DNA of 47,495 nucleotides. Source: Clostridia bacterium. Lineage in GTDB: Bacteria > Bacillota > Clostridia > Oscillospirales > Acutalibacteraceae. The notes under the pieces are model-generated. The model was not told where the DNA came from, did no database searches, and was given only the letters and a program-made list of their open reading frames with translations. The DNA lies in assembly GCA_017450005.1 (NCBI GenBank), contig JAFSYM010000048.1:1-47495 (forward strand), written 5' to 3'. The position numbers and the translations under genes were made by a program. How positions within the stretch are numbered: position 1 is the first letter of the stretch; each line of letters opens with the position of its first letter. Shown in pieces: positions 1 through 9,152 of the stretch.

Positions 1-124
1 CCATGGCTCTCGTCTATCTTCGACTTCGCTAAAATATTTTGCTATCATGTTTTTCACCTTTTTTATTTTATGATAGCAGATTATTCCTCGCCTGTAAAGC
101 CCCCTGACTTTACATCGCTTTTTT

Positions 125-156
125 CATGCGTGAGCCGTGAACAATCACGTTTTTTG
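125..156 (+). terminator. Possible short rho-independent terminator upstream of tmk
   Basis: A 5-bp stem CGTGA/TCACG with an ACAA loop (about 137-150) is followed by six T residues. It lies just before the tmk promoter and could end a transcript entering from the left. Bases 1-136 are AT-rich with an inverted TGCTATCA/TGATAGCA pair and no convincing gene. The stem is short, so this is tentative. Confidence 0.4.
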
Positions 157-158
157 TA

Positions 159-187
159 TTGATTTTTTTGCATATATATTGTATAAT
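159..187 (+). promoter_or_regulatory. SigA-type promoter for tmk and the downstream run
   Basis: A TTGATT -35 box (159-164) and a perfect TATAAT -10 box (182-187) are separated by 17 bp. Start of transcription would be near 194, about 35 bases before the tmk start codon. No other promoter of this quality is visible until past 10 kb, which agrees with the short gaps and overlaps of the genes that follow. Confidence 0.7.
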
Positions 188-228
188 ACTTCTAATATGC
201 GGAAGAATGTACTTTTGGAGGAAAGAGC

Positions 229-903
229 ATGTATGGGAAGCTGATCGTACTGGAGGGCTTGGACGGCAGCGGCAAGAGCACGCAGCTCGACCGGCTCGCC
301 GATTCTCTTGTCGAAACAGGTGCGCATGTGCGCAAAATCAAGCTCCCGGACTACGATGATCCGTCCAGTACGCTGGTGCGTATGTATCTGCACGGCGAGT
401 TCGGCAGCGACCCGTCTGCGGTCAACGCCTATACCGCTTCCGCCTTTTACGCTGTCGACCGCGCGGCGCACTATCTGCGCAAGTGGCGCGTTGCGTACGA
501 GAGCGGCTCGGTCATTCTGGCCGACCGCTACACCACGTCCAATGCTTACCACCAGCTTCAGAAGCTCCCGCGCGAACAGTGGGACGAATACCTCGCATGG
601 CTGGAGGATTTTGAGTATACCAAACTTGCGCTGCCCCGGCCGGACTGCGTTGTTTATCTCGATATGCCGATCGACGTGTCGCAGCGGCTGATGACGCGCC
701 GTTATGACGGCGACGACGGCAAGAAGGACATCCACGAGTCCAACATCGCGTACCTTCGTGCGTGCCATACGGCTGCGCTCTATGCAGCGGACAAGCTCGG
801 ATGGCATGTACTGCACTGCGCGGCGGACGACCGCCCGCTGCCGATTGAAGAGATCGCGCAAGCGGTTCGACAGATTGTGTCAAAGGAGATTGCAACGAAA
901 TGA
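229..903 (+). CDS. tmk: Thymidylate kinase (dTMP kinase)
   Basis: This 224-aa protein should phosphorylate dTMP to dTDP with ATP in the cytosol, a required step in dTTP synthesis. The P-loop GLDGSGKST lies at residues 10-18. A DRY-type motif follows near residue 97 (LADRYTTSNAYHQ), then a LID-like Arg-rich stretch TRRYDGDDGKKD near residue 157. Length is slightly above the usual 200-215. The start codon follows GGAGGAAAGAGC. The gene opens the run, and its stop overlaps the start of the next gene by four bases (ATGA), so the two are probably translated together. Confidence 0.9.
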   Translation: MYGKLIVLEGLDGSGKSTQLDRLADSLVETGAHVRKIKLPDYDDPSSTLVRMYLHGEFGSDPSAVNAYTASAFYAVDRAAHYLRKWRVAYESGSVILADRYTTSNAYHQLQKLPREQWDEYLAWLEDFEYTKLALPRPDCVVYLDMPIDVSQRLMTRRYDGDDGKKDIHESNIAYLRACHTAALYAADKLGWHVLHCAADDRPLPIEEIAQAVRQIVSKEIATK

Positions 904-1787
904 TAGATTTTAACCCCCCTCGGATTGAGGACAGGGAGTGGGTCACGCGTCTGATCGGGTCCACCCGGCGCATGAGCTGCGAATACTGCTTCGGCAATAT
1001 CTTTATCTGGAGCCCGATCTACAGTACATATATAGCGCGGTACGGGGACTTTTTTCTTGCTGCCGGTATGGAAGACGACGGCGAATACTGCTTCCCGATG
1101 GGACACGGCGATCTGCGTGCAGCGATCGATTTGCTGCACGCGGATGCTTGCGCGCGTGGCCGGCAGCTTCGTCTGTTCGGCGTGACCGAGGCGGACAGGC
1201 AGCAGCTCGAGGCGGCTTGTCCGGGACGTTTTGCATATACGGAAGACCGGGATTTTTTCGACTATATCTACGCGCAGCAGGATCTGGCGACGCTCGCGGG
1301 CAAAAAATACCACGCCAAACGCAACCACATTGCCGCCTTTGAGCGGGACGGCGACTACACGTATGAGCGTATTACGCCGGAGAATCTTGCGGAATGCGCC
1401 GCCATGGAAGACGTATGGGTGCAGCAGAATCTTGACAAAAATCCCGCGGAGCTTGCAAATGAGCGTGTCGCGCTGCAGCGTGCGTTCGATTATTACGAGT
1501 CGCTCGGTTTTTGTGGCGCGCTGCTTCGCAAGGGCGGCATGGTCGTGGCATTCACGATCGGTGAGCCGATGGGCAGCCATATGTTCTGCACACATTTTGA
1601 AAAGGCGTTTGCCGACGTGCGCGGGGCCTATCCGATGATCAATCGCGAGTTTGCCGCAAGGGATCTGTGTGCGTATCCGCTCATTAACCGCGAGGAGGAT
1701 ACAGGCGACGAGGGCTTGCGCAAGGCGAAGCTGTCGTATCATCCGGCGCAGCTTTTGGTAAAATACAATGCAGTCTACAGGGATTGA
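900..1787 (+). CDS. DUF2156 / phosphatidylglycerol lysyltransferase C-domain-like protein
   Basis: 295 aa, resembling the DUF2156 family, a GNAT-fold domain related to the catalytic part of MprF-type aminoacyl-phosphatidylglycerol synthases. Typical features are the early Cys-containing YCFGNIFIW stretch (residues ~30-40), the Lys/Arg-rich KKYHAKRNH segment (~139) and a C-terminal GNAT half ending in KAKLSYHP. No membrane helices are visible, so unlike full MprF this would be a soluble stand-alone transferase of unknown acceptor. It overlaps tmk by 4 bases and is followed by a second acyltransferase-fold protein. Confidence 0.7.
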   Translation: MIDFNPPRIEDREWVTRLIGSTRRMSCEYCFGNIFIWSPIYSTYIARYGDFFLAAGMEDDGEYCFPMGHGDLRAAIDLLHADACARGRQLRLFGVTEADRQQLEAACPGRFAYTEDRDFFDYIYAQQDLATLAGKKYHAKRNHIAAFERDGDYTYERITPENLAECAAMEDVWVQQNLDKNPAELANERVALQRAFDYYESLGFCGALLRKGGMVVAFTIGEPMGSHMFCTHFEKAFADVRGAYPMINREFAARDLCAYPLINREEDTGDEGLRKAKLSYHPAQLLVKYNAVYRD

Positions 1788-1788
1788 G

Positions 1789-2586
1789 ATGCGCACCGCA
1801 GCGCCGCAGGATCTGCCTGCACTGCGGGAGAACTGGCAGTCGTCCTTCGGCGACGGAAACGAATATACGGATTTCTTTTTTGCACGGCGGTTTGATCCGT
1901 CCAAAACGCCGGTTGCCTGTGTGGATGGGCGGGTTGTGTCGCAGTTGTTTCTGCTGCCCGCGTCGCTTGTTGCCGGCGGAACGCATTATCCCGTCTATTA
2001 TCTTTTTGCCGCCGCGACGCATCCGCAATACCGCGGACGCGGCCTGATGGCAGATCTGCTGCATCACGCGCTGCGGATTGCCTGCGCGGATGGTATGCGC
2101 GGTATTGTGCTGCTGCCCGGCGAGCCGGGACTGTATCGCTACTATGCGCGGCACGGCTACGAGACGGCATTCACGCGCCGTGTCTGGACGACAACGCGCG
2201 AGGAACTTGCGCGGATTGCCGCGGATGCGCCTGCGGCGGATGCGCTGTCGTTCCTGTTTCGATATCTGCCGCAGCGCGACGGAATTAGCTGGGACAAGGA
2301 TGCGCTCGGCTATGCGCTCGAGGAGCACCGGCGTTTCAGGGGCGTATATGCCGCGAGCGGCGATGCTTTTGTCGCGCTCAGCGACGACGAGGCGGACTGC
2401 CTTTGCTGCCCGGAGCATTTCCCGCAGGCGGCGGGACTGCTGCTGCGGCTGACCGACTGCCCGCGTATGACGCTGCGATTTCCGGCGGATGTGCCGTACG
2501 GTGAAGTACAGGACGGCGGTATGATCTGTTTTACCGGCGGGCGGATCGCCCTGCACAATGCCATGATTTCATTTGCAATGGAATAA
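1789..2586 (+). CDS. GNAT family N-acetyltransferase
   Basis: About 265 aa. The GNAT acetyl-CoA pyrophosphate-binding motif is visible as ATHPQYRGRGLMADLL (roughly residues 77-92), followed by a beta-strand and the LYRYYARHGYE motif common at the end of the fold. The C-terminal half is an extra domain, as in Eis-like two-domain acetyltransferases. The start chosen is the ATG one base after the previous stop. An in-frame ATG at 1768, inside the upstream gene, is an alternative. The substrate cannot be predicted. Confidence 0.75.
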   Translation: MRTAAPQDLPALRENWQSSFGDGNEYTDFFFARRFDPSKTPVACVDGRVVSQLFLLPASLVAGGTHYPVYYLFAAATHPQYRGRGLMADLLHHALRIACADGMRGIVLLPGEPGLYRYYARHGYETAFTRRVWTTTREELARIAADAPAADALSFLFRYLPQRDGISWDKDALGYALEEHRRFRGVYAASGDAFVALSDDEADCLCCPEHFPQAAGLLLRLTDCPRMTLRFPADVPYGEVQDGGMICFTGGRIALHNAMISFAME

Positions 2587-2596
2587 AGGAGACGTC

Positions 2597-3136
2597 ATGA
2601 TTTATCTGTTTTTAGCAAACGGTTTTGAAGAAATCGAGGCGCTCGCGCCTGTAGATATCCTGCGCCGAGCGGGCGAACAGGTGCGCACGGTCGGCGTCGG
2701 TGGACGCACAATTACCGGCTCGCACGGCATTCCCGTCGTTTGCGACTGTACGGCGGACGCACTGCCGGACGGTATGCCCGATGCGGTCATTCTGCCGGGA
2801 GGCATGCCGGGCACGAAGAATCTGGACGCGAGCGAAACCGTCCGGGAGACGACGCTTGCCGTGCACGAGGCAGGCGGATTTGTGTGTGCAATCTGCGCCG
2901 CGCCGTCCGTCCTCGGCCATCTCGGCATTCTTCGCAATCGGCACGCAACGTGTTTCCCCGGCTTTGAAAGCGAGCTGAGAGGCGCTGTCGTTTGCGATCA
3001 GTCCGTTGTTCGCGACGGCAACGTCATTACGGCCAGAGGCGCGGGCGTTGCGCCGGATTTCGGCTTTGAGATTGCCGCCGCGCTGTGCGGTGAGGACAAA
3101 GCGGCGCAGCTGCGCAGCCAGATGCAGTGCCACTGA
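2597..3136 (+). CDS. DJ-1/PfpI family protein (YajL/ThiJ type)
   Basis: 179 aa. The start at 2597 follows AAAGGAGACGTC; a longer in-frame ATG at 2573 lies inside the previous gene and lacks such a site. Family marks are GFEEIEA near residue 9 with the conserved Glu, LPGGMPG at ~67, and the nucleophilic Cys100 in the elbow CAICAAPSVLG. DJ-1 relatives act in deglycation, chaperoning or oxidative stress defence. The exact activity cannot be read from sequence. The 3' end overlaps the next gene by 10 bases. Confidence 0.85.
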   Translation: MIYLFLANGFEEIEALAPVDILRRAGEQVRTVGVGGRTITGSHGIPVVCDCTADALPDGMPDAVILPGGMPGTKNLDASETVRETTLAVHEAGGFVCAICAAPSVLGHLGILRNRHATCFPGFESELRGAVVCDQSVVRDGNVITARGAGVAPDFGFEIAAALCGEDKAAQLRSQMQCH

Positions 3137-3693
3137 GTGCGCAGAAGCAGGCGCTGCGTTCCGAATACATGCGGCGCAGACGCGCGTTGACGCCGGAGCG
3201 CAAGCGCACGCTCGACAGGCAGATCGTATCGCGTGTGCTGCAAAGCGACGCATACCGCAATGCGCAGACGATCTTTTGCTTTGTTTCCATGCCGCACGAA
3301 ATTGATACCGCGCCGATCTTTTTCGACGCATGGCGCAGCGGCAAACGCACTGCGGCGCCGCGGTGTCGTGCCCATGGAGAGATGGACTTCTTTTTGATCC
3401 GCTCGACGCAGGATCTTGTTCCCGGCGCGTGGGACATCCCGGAGCCGGAAGGCGACTGCCCGCTCTGCCTGCCGGATCCAAAGACGCTCTGTATCGTACC
3501 GGCGCTTGCGGCGGATGCGCGCGGCAATCGCCTCGGTCACGGCGGCGGATACTATGACCGCTATCTTGCCGCGCACCCTGCGGCAACCCTCGGCATTTGC
3601 TATTCATTTTGTGTTTCTCCCGCATTGCCGGGAGAGCCGTTTGACATACCGATTGATCTTTGGATCACCGATGAACCCGTAAAGGAGGTCTGA
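3127..3693 (+). CDS. 5-formyltetrahydrofolate cyclo-ligase
   Basis: 188 aa, GTG start inside the end of the DJ-1 gene. The family converts 5-formyl-THF to 5,10-methenyl-THF with ATP. An N-terminal Lys/Arg-rich helix (KQALRSEYMRRRRAL) contacts substrate, and the hallmark ATP-binding loop is GHGGGYYDRYL near residue 138. Length is typical (180-200). It returns stored folate to the one-carbon pool, functionally near tmk, whose substrate dTMP is made with a folate cofactor. Confidence 0.9.
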   Translation: MPLSAQKQALRSEYMRRRRALTPERKRTLDRQIVSRVLQSDAYRNAQTIFCFVSMPHEIDTAPIFFDAWRSGKRTAAPRCRAHGEMDFFLIRSTQDLVPGAWDIPEPEGDCPLCLPDPKTLCIVPALAADARGNRLGHGGGYYDRYLAAHPAATLGICYSFCVSPALPGEPFDIPIDLWITDEPVKEV

Positions 3694-3696
3694 ACC

Positions 3697-5112
3697 ATGT
3701 CAGATTGGACGCCCGATCATTCCGATGAAAAGGATGTGCGTTCCGGCAGCACTTTTCCGGATCGCAGCGAGAAGGTGCGCAACTTCCATGTGCATATTGA
3801 TGACGACGCCGGCATAGGCGATCTTTCCTACACGAAAGACCAGCCGGTCTACAAGGGCGAGGTCTACTTTTCCAATCACGCCCGTCGCAGCGGTACGCCG
3901 GCACAGACGCCGACGCACACGCCGCCCAGACCTGTGTCGCAGCGTCCGCAGCAGCCGGCTGCGCAAACCGGTCGCCCTGCACCGCAAACAGGTACGTCTG
4001 CGCCCAAAAAGAAAAAGAAACAAAAGAAGAAAAAGCACGGCTATCTGACCGCAACGGCCAAGGTGCTCATCTCTGTGCTGCTTTGCACGGCAATCCTGTC
4101 CGGTATCGGCATCTCGACGATGAACGACATTCTGGCCATCAACCGCAGTGCGGAACCGGTTGCCGTTGAAATGCCCGAAAACGCCGACACGGAGCAGGTG
4201 ATTGATGTGCTGCACGACGCGGGACTGATCAGCCGCCCGCTGATGTGCAAACTGTTCTACCGGGTCGAAAGCAAGATTCGCAAGTCCAAGGAGCCGGAGT
4301 ACATTGCCGGCATGGTCAACCTCAAAGCGAACATGGGACTTGAGGGCATGCTCAATAAAGTCAAGGAGAATCAGCAGCTCACCGAAACGGTCAAGCTGTA
4401 TTTCCCCGAAGGCTGGACGGCCAAACAGATCTTTGACAAGCTGGCCAAGTACGAGGTGTGCGACGCGGATTTCCTGTTCAAGGCAATCGAAGATATTAAC
4501 TTCAACTATTCTTTCCTCAATTCTGCCAAGGCAGCCAAATCCGACAAGCGCTATCTGCTTCTGGAGGGATACCTGTTTCCCGATACGTACGAGTTCTTTG
4601 TGGATTACAATGCCAACAGCGTTATCGAGCGTTTCCTCAAGCGCTTTGACGAAATCTGGACGGCGGAGTATCAGGCGCGCGCAGAGGAGCTGGGCATGAC
4701 GGTCGACGAGGTCGTGCGGCTGGCGTCGATCATCCAGCGCGAGGCGGCCAATACGCAGCAGATGTCTTCCATATCCGGCGTCCTGCATAACCGCCTGAAT
4801 CACAGCATGAGCTTCCCGACGCTCGACTGCGACTCGACCTACAACTACATCGACAACTATGTGCGTCCCGTGATCGGTGACGTGCGCGCAGAAGCGTATA
4901 TGCCCGCCTACAATACCTACATCTGCGAAAAGCTGCCCGCGGGTTCGATCTGCAACCCCGGCGAGGATGCGATTCGCGCGGCGTTGTACCCGGATGAGAG
5001 CGACTACTACTACTTCCAGCATGATAAGAAGGGCAACATTTATCTCGCACGGACGAACGCGGAGCACAACCGCTACCGTTCGGAGATCGCGTGGAAGAAT
5101 GCGGCAGGATAA
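3697..5112 (+). CDS. mltG: Endolytic murein transglycosylase MltG (YceG-like)
   Basis: 471 aa. The order is a charged and Pro/Gln-rich cytoplasmic tail (to ~100), a poly-Lys patch KKKKKQKKKK, one membrane helix (~122-142), then the extracellular MltG domain. Diagnostic stretches are GYLFPDTYEF, ASIIQREA with the likely catalytic Glu349, LDCDSTYNY, and PGEDAIRAALYP. MltG cuts nascent glycan strands and sets their length next to the elongation machinery. An AAAGGAGG site (~3681) precedes the ATG. The long basic tail exceeds that of the E. coli enzyme and is common in Firmicutes. A U32 protein gene follows directly. Confidence 0.92.
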   Translation: MSDWTPDHSDEKDVRSGSTFPDRSEKVRNFHVHIDDDAGIGDLSYTKDQPVYKGEVYFSNHARRSGTPAQTPTHTPPRPVSQRPQQPAAQTGRPAPQTGTSAPKKKKKQKKKKHGYLTATAKVLISVLLCTAILSGIGISTMNDILAINRSAEPVAVEMPENADTEQVIDVLHDAGLISRPLMCKLFYRVESKIRKSKEPEYIAGMVNLKANMGLEGMLNKVKENQQLTETVKLYFPEGWTAKQIFDKLAKYEVCDADFLFKAIEDINFNYSFLNSAKAAKSDKRYLLLEGYLFPDTYEFFVDYNANSVIERFLKRFDEIWTAEYQARAEELGMTVDEVVRLASIIQREAANTQQMSSISGVLHNRLNHSMSFPTLDCDSTYNYIDNYVRPVIGDVRAEAYMPAYNTYICEKLPAGSICNPGEDAIRAALYPDESDYYYFQHDKKGNIYLARTNAEHNRYRSEIAWKNAAG

Positions 5113-5116
5113 GACT

Positions 5117-6376
5117 ATGACAGACATTCCGAAAAAAGTGCCGGAGCTGCTCGCTCCGGCAGGCGATATGCAGGCGCTGCACAGCGCGGTGCACTTCGGC
5201 GCGGACGCGGTGTATCTGGCCGGTACGCGCTTCGGTATGCGCGCGGCGCCCAGCAACTTTACGCTCGAGGAGCTGCGCGAGGCGGTGCGGTTTGCGCATG
5301 AAAACGGCGTGCGCGTGTATCTGACGTGCAACACGCTCCCGCGCAACTATGAGCTTGACGACATTGCGGCGTATCTGCCGCAGGCGGCATCCTGTGGAAT
5401 CGACGCGTTTATTGCCACGGATCTCGGCACACTGCAGATTCTGGGGCGCGTTGCGCCGCAGGTCGAGGTGCACATCTCCACGCAGGCAGGCGTGACCAAT
5501 TACGAAACGGCCAATTTCTTCTATCAGCTCGGCGCACGGCGCATCATTCCCGCGCGGGAGATTTCACTCGCCGAGATCGCGGAAATCCGCCGGCGCATTC
5601 CGGACGATATGGACATCGAGTGCTTTATTCACGGCGCAATGTGCGTGTCGTTCTCCGGACGGTGCCTGCTGTCCAACTATCTGACCGGCCGCGATTCCAA
5701 CCGCGGCGAGTGTGCGCAGCCGTGCCGCTGGACATACAATCTTGTCGAGGAGAGAAGACCCGGCGAGTATTATCCGCTCGGCGAGGACGAGGACGGCAGT
5801 TATATTCTCAACGCACGCGACATGTGCATGATCCGTCATATTCCCGAATTGGTCGAGGCCGGCGTGACGAGCTTCAAGATTGAAGGCCGGGCGAAGTCGA
5901 ACTACTACGTTTCCGTTGTCGTCAACGCCTATCGCTGCGCGATCGACGGTTATCTGCGCAATCCTTCGCCGGACTATATGCCCGAGCAGTGGATTCTGGA
6001 CGAGGTCTACAAGGTCAGCCACCGTGAATACTGCACCGGATTCTTCTTCGGCCACCCGAAGGACAACGCGGAAATCTTCTATCCGAACATTTACCGCAGG
6101 TACTATGAAAATGTAGCGGAGGTTCTGTCCTGGGACGGCGCGTATCTGTATTGTCGTCAGCGCAACAAGTTCTGCGTCGGCGACGAGGTCGAGATTCTGG
6201 ACATGGACAAGGGCAAGCCGCCGGTGAAGCTGGTCGTGCGCGAACTGATCAACGCGGACGGCGAGTCGGTGGACGCGGTGCCGCATCCGGTGATGCTTTT
6301 CAAGATGCCTGTGCCGTTCCCGGTAGCGCCCGGCGCGATCGTGCGCAGGGCAACGGCGGAACTCAGGGAGGTTTAA
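5117..6376 (+). CDS. Peptidase U32 family protein (TrhP/RlhA type, RNA hydroxylation)
   Basis: 419 aa. It begins with ELLAPAGDM, continues with the HISTQAGVTN strand, and has the U32 signature ECFIHGAMCVSFSGRCLLSNY with the Cys cluster CSGRC/CAQPC (residues ~175-205) that binds an Fe-S cluster in this family. U32 members TrhP and RlhA hydroxylate tRNA U34 or 23S rRNA; the peptidase label is historical. The start at 5117 lies 4 bases after mltG. A much longer in-frame reading from 4877 only shadows mltG. The length and the single U32 domain favour TrhP over RlhA. Confidence 0.85.
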   Translation: MTDIPKKVPELLAPAGDMQALHSAVHFGADAVYLAGTRFGMRAAPSNFTLEELREAVRFAHENGVRVYLTCNTLPRNYELDDIAAYLPQAASCGIDAFIATDLGTLQILGRVAPQVEVHISTQAGVTNYETANFFYQLGARRIIPAREISLAEIAEIRRRIPDDMDIECFIHGAMCVSFSGRCLLSNYLTGRDSNRGECAQPCRWTYNLVEERRPGEYYPLGEDEDGSYILNARDMCMIRHIPELVEAGVTSFKIEGRAKSNYYVSVVVNAYRCAIDGYLRNPSPDYMPEQWILDEVYKVSHREYCTGFFFGHPKDNAEIFYPNIYRRYYENVAEVLSWDGAYLYCRQRNKFCVGDEVEILDMDKGKPPVKLVVRELINADGESVDAVPHPVMLFKMPVPFPVAPGAIVRRATAELREV

Positions 6377-6385
6377 ACAGTTATT

Positions 6386-7396
6386 ATGGCTTTGAAAGAT
6401 ATGCTTTTTGAATTGCTTGCCGCGCCGGGCATTACCGGTGCGGAGGACGACGCCGCGGCAGTCGCAGCCCGGCTTCTGTCGCAATACATGCCCGTTCGCC
6501 GCGACACGCTCGGCAGCGTGATCGGCGAGACAGACGGCGAGGGCGGCGGCGTTCTGCTCGACGCGCATCTTGACCAGATCGGACTGTTTGTCACGAGTGT
6601 GACGGACGAGGGCTTTGTCAAGGTCAGTAAATGCGGCGGCGCCGATGTGCGCACGATGGCATGCCATGAGGTGTGTGTGCTCGGCAATGAGCCGACATAC
6701 GGTGTGGTCGTATCCACGCCCCCGCATCTGCGCAAGGGTGAGGACGCCGCGCCGAAATGGGAAGACGTTGCGATCGACGTCGGTCTTTCGGCAGAGCACG
6801 CGCGCGCACGCATCAAACCCGGCGACCGTGTGCAGCTTCTGGGCAAACCGCGCGAGATGCTGAACGGACGCATTTCGGCAGCCGCGCTCGACGACCGCGC
6901 GGGTATCGCGGCGATCCTGCGTGCGCTCGAAATACTGAAAGAAAAGAATGTGCATAAAAAGATGACCGTCGTTTTTTCCGTACAGGAGGAGACGAGCGGC
7001 GGCGGCGCCGATGCAGCGGCATTTCAGAGCGACGACGAGACGGCGATTGCCGTCGATGTGTCCTTTGCGACGGCACCCGGTATTTCTCCGGTCGAATCCA
7101 AACCGATGAGCGCGGGTACGCTGATCGGCGTTGCGCCATCGCTGACACGCTCTGTCAGCGACCGGCTCGAACAGCTCGCGAAGGATCACGCGGTTTCCTG
7201 CAGCATCGAACCGATGAGCGGCTCTACCGGCACGAATGCCGAGGGCTACGCATTCTCAAAGTGCGGAAAGAAAACCGGTCTGCTTTCCATTCCGATCCGC
7301 AATATGCATACGAGCGTCGAGGTCTGCGACCTTGCGGATATCGAAGCGACGGCGCAGCTTCTTGCGCTGTTTGTCGAAGAGGAGGGACAGGCATGA
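6386..7396 (+). CDS. M42 family metallo-aminopeptidase (first of two)
   Basis: 336 aa, dinuclear zinc aminopeptidase of the M42 (glutamyl aminopeptidase/TET) family. Metal and catalytic sites appear in order: His in DAHLDQIG (~55), Asp in AALDDRAG (~170), the Glu pair in VQEETSGGG (~203), Asp in AVDVSFA (~225), and a late His in NMHTSVEV (~310). It probably acts as a cytosolic oligomer trimming peptides. It overlaps the next M42 gene by four bases (ATGA). The two are paralogs diverged over most of their length, so this is an old tandem duplication. Confidence 0.88.
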   Translation: MALKDMLFELLAAPGITGAEDDAAAVAARLLSQYMPVRRDTLGSVIGETDGEGGGVLLDAHLDQIGLFVTSVTDEGFVKVSKCGGADVRTMACHEVCVLGNEPTYGVVVSTPPHLRKGEDAAPKWEDVAIDVGLSAEHARARIKPGDRVQLLGKPREMLNGRISAAALDDRAGIAAILRALEILKEKNVHKKMTVVFSVQEETSGGGADAAAFQSDDETAIAVDVSFATAPGISPVESKPMSAGTLIGVAPSLTRSVSDRLEQLAKDHAVSCSIEPMSGSTGTNAEGYAFSKCGKKTGLLSIPIRNMHTSVEVCDLADIEATAQLLALFVEEEGQA

Positions 7397-8409
7397 TTGA
7401 ACGCATTGAACAGCTTTGCTCGCTTTACGGCGCATCCGGACGTGAGGACGCCGTGCGCGACTATATTCTCTCGCAGATCCCCTCCGATGCGCAGACGACC
7501 GTCGACGCGCTCGGCAATGTGATTGTGTTTCGCAAAGGACAAAGCAGCGCGAACCATCGTGTGATGCTCTGCGCGCACATGGACGAAGTCGGTCTGATGG
7601 TGACGAGCGTCACAGAGGACGGCTGTCTCAAATTTGACACAGTCGGCGGTATCAGTCTGCCCGCGCTTTGCGGCAAGGCCGTGCGCGTCGGCAAAAAACT
7701 GATTGCCGGCGTGATCGGCGTCAAACCCGTGCATCTGCTGCACGGCGACGAAGAAAAGAATTATCCGAAAAAGGAATCTATGTATATCGACATCGGCGCG
7801 AAGGATAAAGCGGACGCGCTCTCGGTCATGCAGGTCGGCGATTATGCCTACTTCGATTCCGCTGTTGTGCCGTTCGGCGACGGCTGTCTGAAAGGGCGCG
7901 CGCTCGACGACCGGTGCGGCTGCGCGATCATGCTTGAAATGCTGCAGGCAGAACAGCCGTACGACCTCTACTATGCCTTTACCGTGCAGGAGGAGACGGG
8001 CGTCGGCGGCGCAGGTCCTGCCGCGTACCGCATCGACCCGGAATACGCGATCGTGCTCGAAACAACGACCGCATCCGATATCGACGGCGTCGAGGGCGAG
8101 CGCAAGGTTTGCTGTCTTGGCAAAGGTGCGGTGATTTCGCAGATGGACAGACGCACGGTGTATCTGCCGAAGATGTACGAAAAGGCGTTTGCGCTTGCCG
8201 AAGCGAACGGCATTCCCGCCCAGCCGAAAACGGTTGTTGCGGGCGGCAACGACGCCGGCGTTATCTTCAAAACGCGCGGCGGCGTCGCGGTGCAGGCGAT
8301 CTCTCTGCCTTGCCGCTATCTGCACTCGCCGTCCTGCGTCATCAAAGAGAGCGACTACTTCGCCTCGCGCGATCTGGCGATTCTTCTGGCGGCGGAGCTT
8401 GCGAAGTGA
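7393..8409 (+). CDS. M42 family metallo-aminopeptidase (second of two)
   Basis: 338 aa. Starts with MIERIEQLCSLYGASGRE and carries the M42 sites: CAHMDEVG (~60), ALDDRCG (~172), VQEETGVGG (~200), a metal Asp/Glu region at VLETTTASD, and the final His in RYLHSPSC (~310). The start at 7393 overlaps the stop of the first M42 gene (ATGA). Tandem M42 genes can form mixed or separate TET particles with different side-chain preference. The predicted role is breakdown of peptides released by the proteasome-like or Clp systems. Confidence 0.88.
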   Translation: MIERIEQLCSLYGASGREDAVRDYILSQIPSDAQTTVDALGNVIVFRKGQSSANHRVMLCAHMDEVGLMVTSVTEDGCLKFDTVGGISLPALCGKAVRVGKKLIAGVIGVKPVHLLHGDEEKNYPKKESMYIDIGAKDKADALSVMQVGDYAYFDSAVVPFGDGCLKGRALDDRCGCAIMLEMLQAEQPYDLYYAFTVQEETGVGGAGPAAYRIDPEYAIVLETTTASDIDGVEGERKVCCLGKGAVISQMDRRTVYLPKMYEKAFALAEANGIPAQPKTVVAGGNDAGVIFKTRGGVAVQAISLPCRYLHSPSCVIKESDYFASRDLAILLAAELAK

Positions 8410-9152
8410 TCCGGCGCATTTTTGAATGGGACGATGCGTTCACTGCGCTGTGTGACCGCGACGTGTTCGGTACACGCACGATGGGCTATTATCACACCTA
8501 CGGTACCGAACGGGGCGAAGTCGGCTTCTATGCGCAGTATCTGGACGAACGCTGCGTCGGCGTCCTGTCGGATGCATTCGGCAGCGGCGCACTGACCGCA
8601 GAGCCGCAGGCGGATTTTGCGGAGTGGCGCGCGTTCGTGCAGTTTCTGGGATTGCAAACACTGCTTTGCGACAAAACTGTTGCGCACGCTATGGGCTCTG
8701 ACGATGCGGACAGCGGCGCCATTATGCGCTATGCAGCATCCGCGAATGTTCCTTCCGCAGAGGGTATTTCACCATGCGACGCATCGTTCTCTTACCGTGA
8801 GGTATATGATCTGCTGCGCTTGTGCGGCTTTGAGCTCGGGCAGTATGACGCGTGGCTGTCCGATTTTGCGCTGCGTGTGCGGCGCGGTGCGGCGGATGTG
8901 CTGTGCATCCGCGCGGATACGACCGTTGCTGCGGCGTCTGTACTGTTTCGCAGCGATAACGCCGTCTATCTCGGTGCGGTCGGCACGCATCCCGATTATC
9001 GCGGGCGCGGTCTTGCGGGCAATCTTGTGCTGCGGCTGACACAGTGCGGCAAACGTGCCGAAATCCTGTGCAAGTCCCACCGCGTGACATTTTACGAATC
9101 GCTGGGATTCCGGCGGAACGGAGAATTTACAATATGTCATTTTTCAGAATAG
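8406..9152 (+). CDS. GNAT family N-acetyltransferase
   Basis: 248 aa from a GTG start that overlaps the M42 stop (GTGA). The acetyl-CoA loop is GTHPDYRGRGLAGNLV near residue 196, followed by FYESLGFRRNGEF, the usual last strand of the fold. The N-terminal 120 residues form a separate low-similarity domain. The stop lies 17 bases inside the next gene. The substrate is unknown. It is the second GNAT protein of this run. Confidence 0.75.
   Translation: MIRRIFEWDDAFTALCDRDVFGTRTMGYYHTYGTERGEVGFYAQYLDERCVGVLSDAFGSGALTAEPQADFAEWRAFVQFLGLQTLLCDKTVAHAMGSDDADSGAIMRYAASANVPSAEGISPCDASFSYREVYDLLRLCGFELGQYDAWLSDFALRVRRGAADVLCIRADTTVAAASVLFRSDNAVYLGAVGTHPDYRGRGLAGNLVLRLTQCGKRAEILCKSHRVTFYESLGFRRNGEFTICHFSE

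Noticed and set aside
3700-7189. Very long minus-strand open frames (548 and 541 codons) opposite mltG, the U32 gene and the first M42 gene
   Set aside because: They are antisense to genes with clear family motifs and arise from the GC-rich codon pattern. They show no protein signature and no ribosome site.
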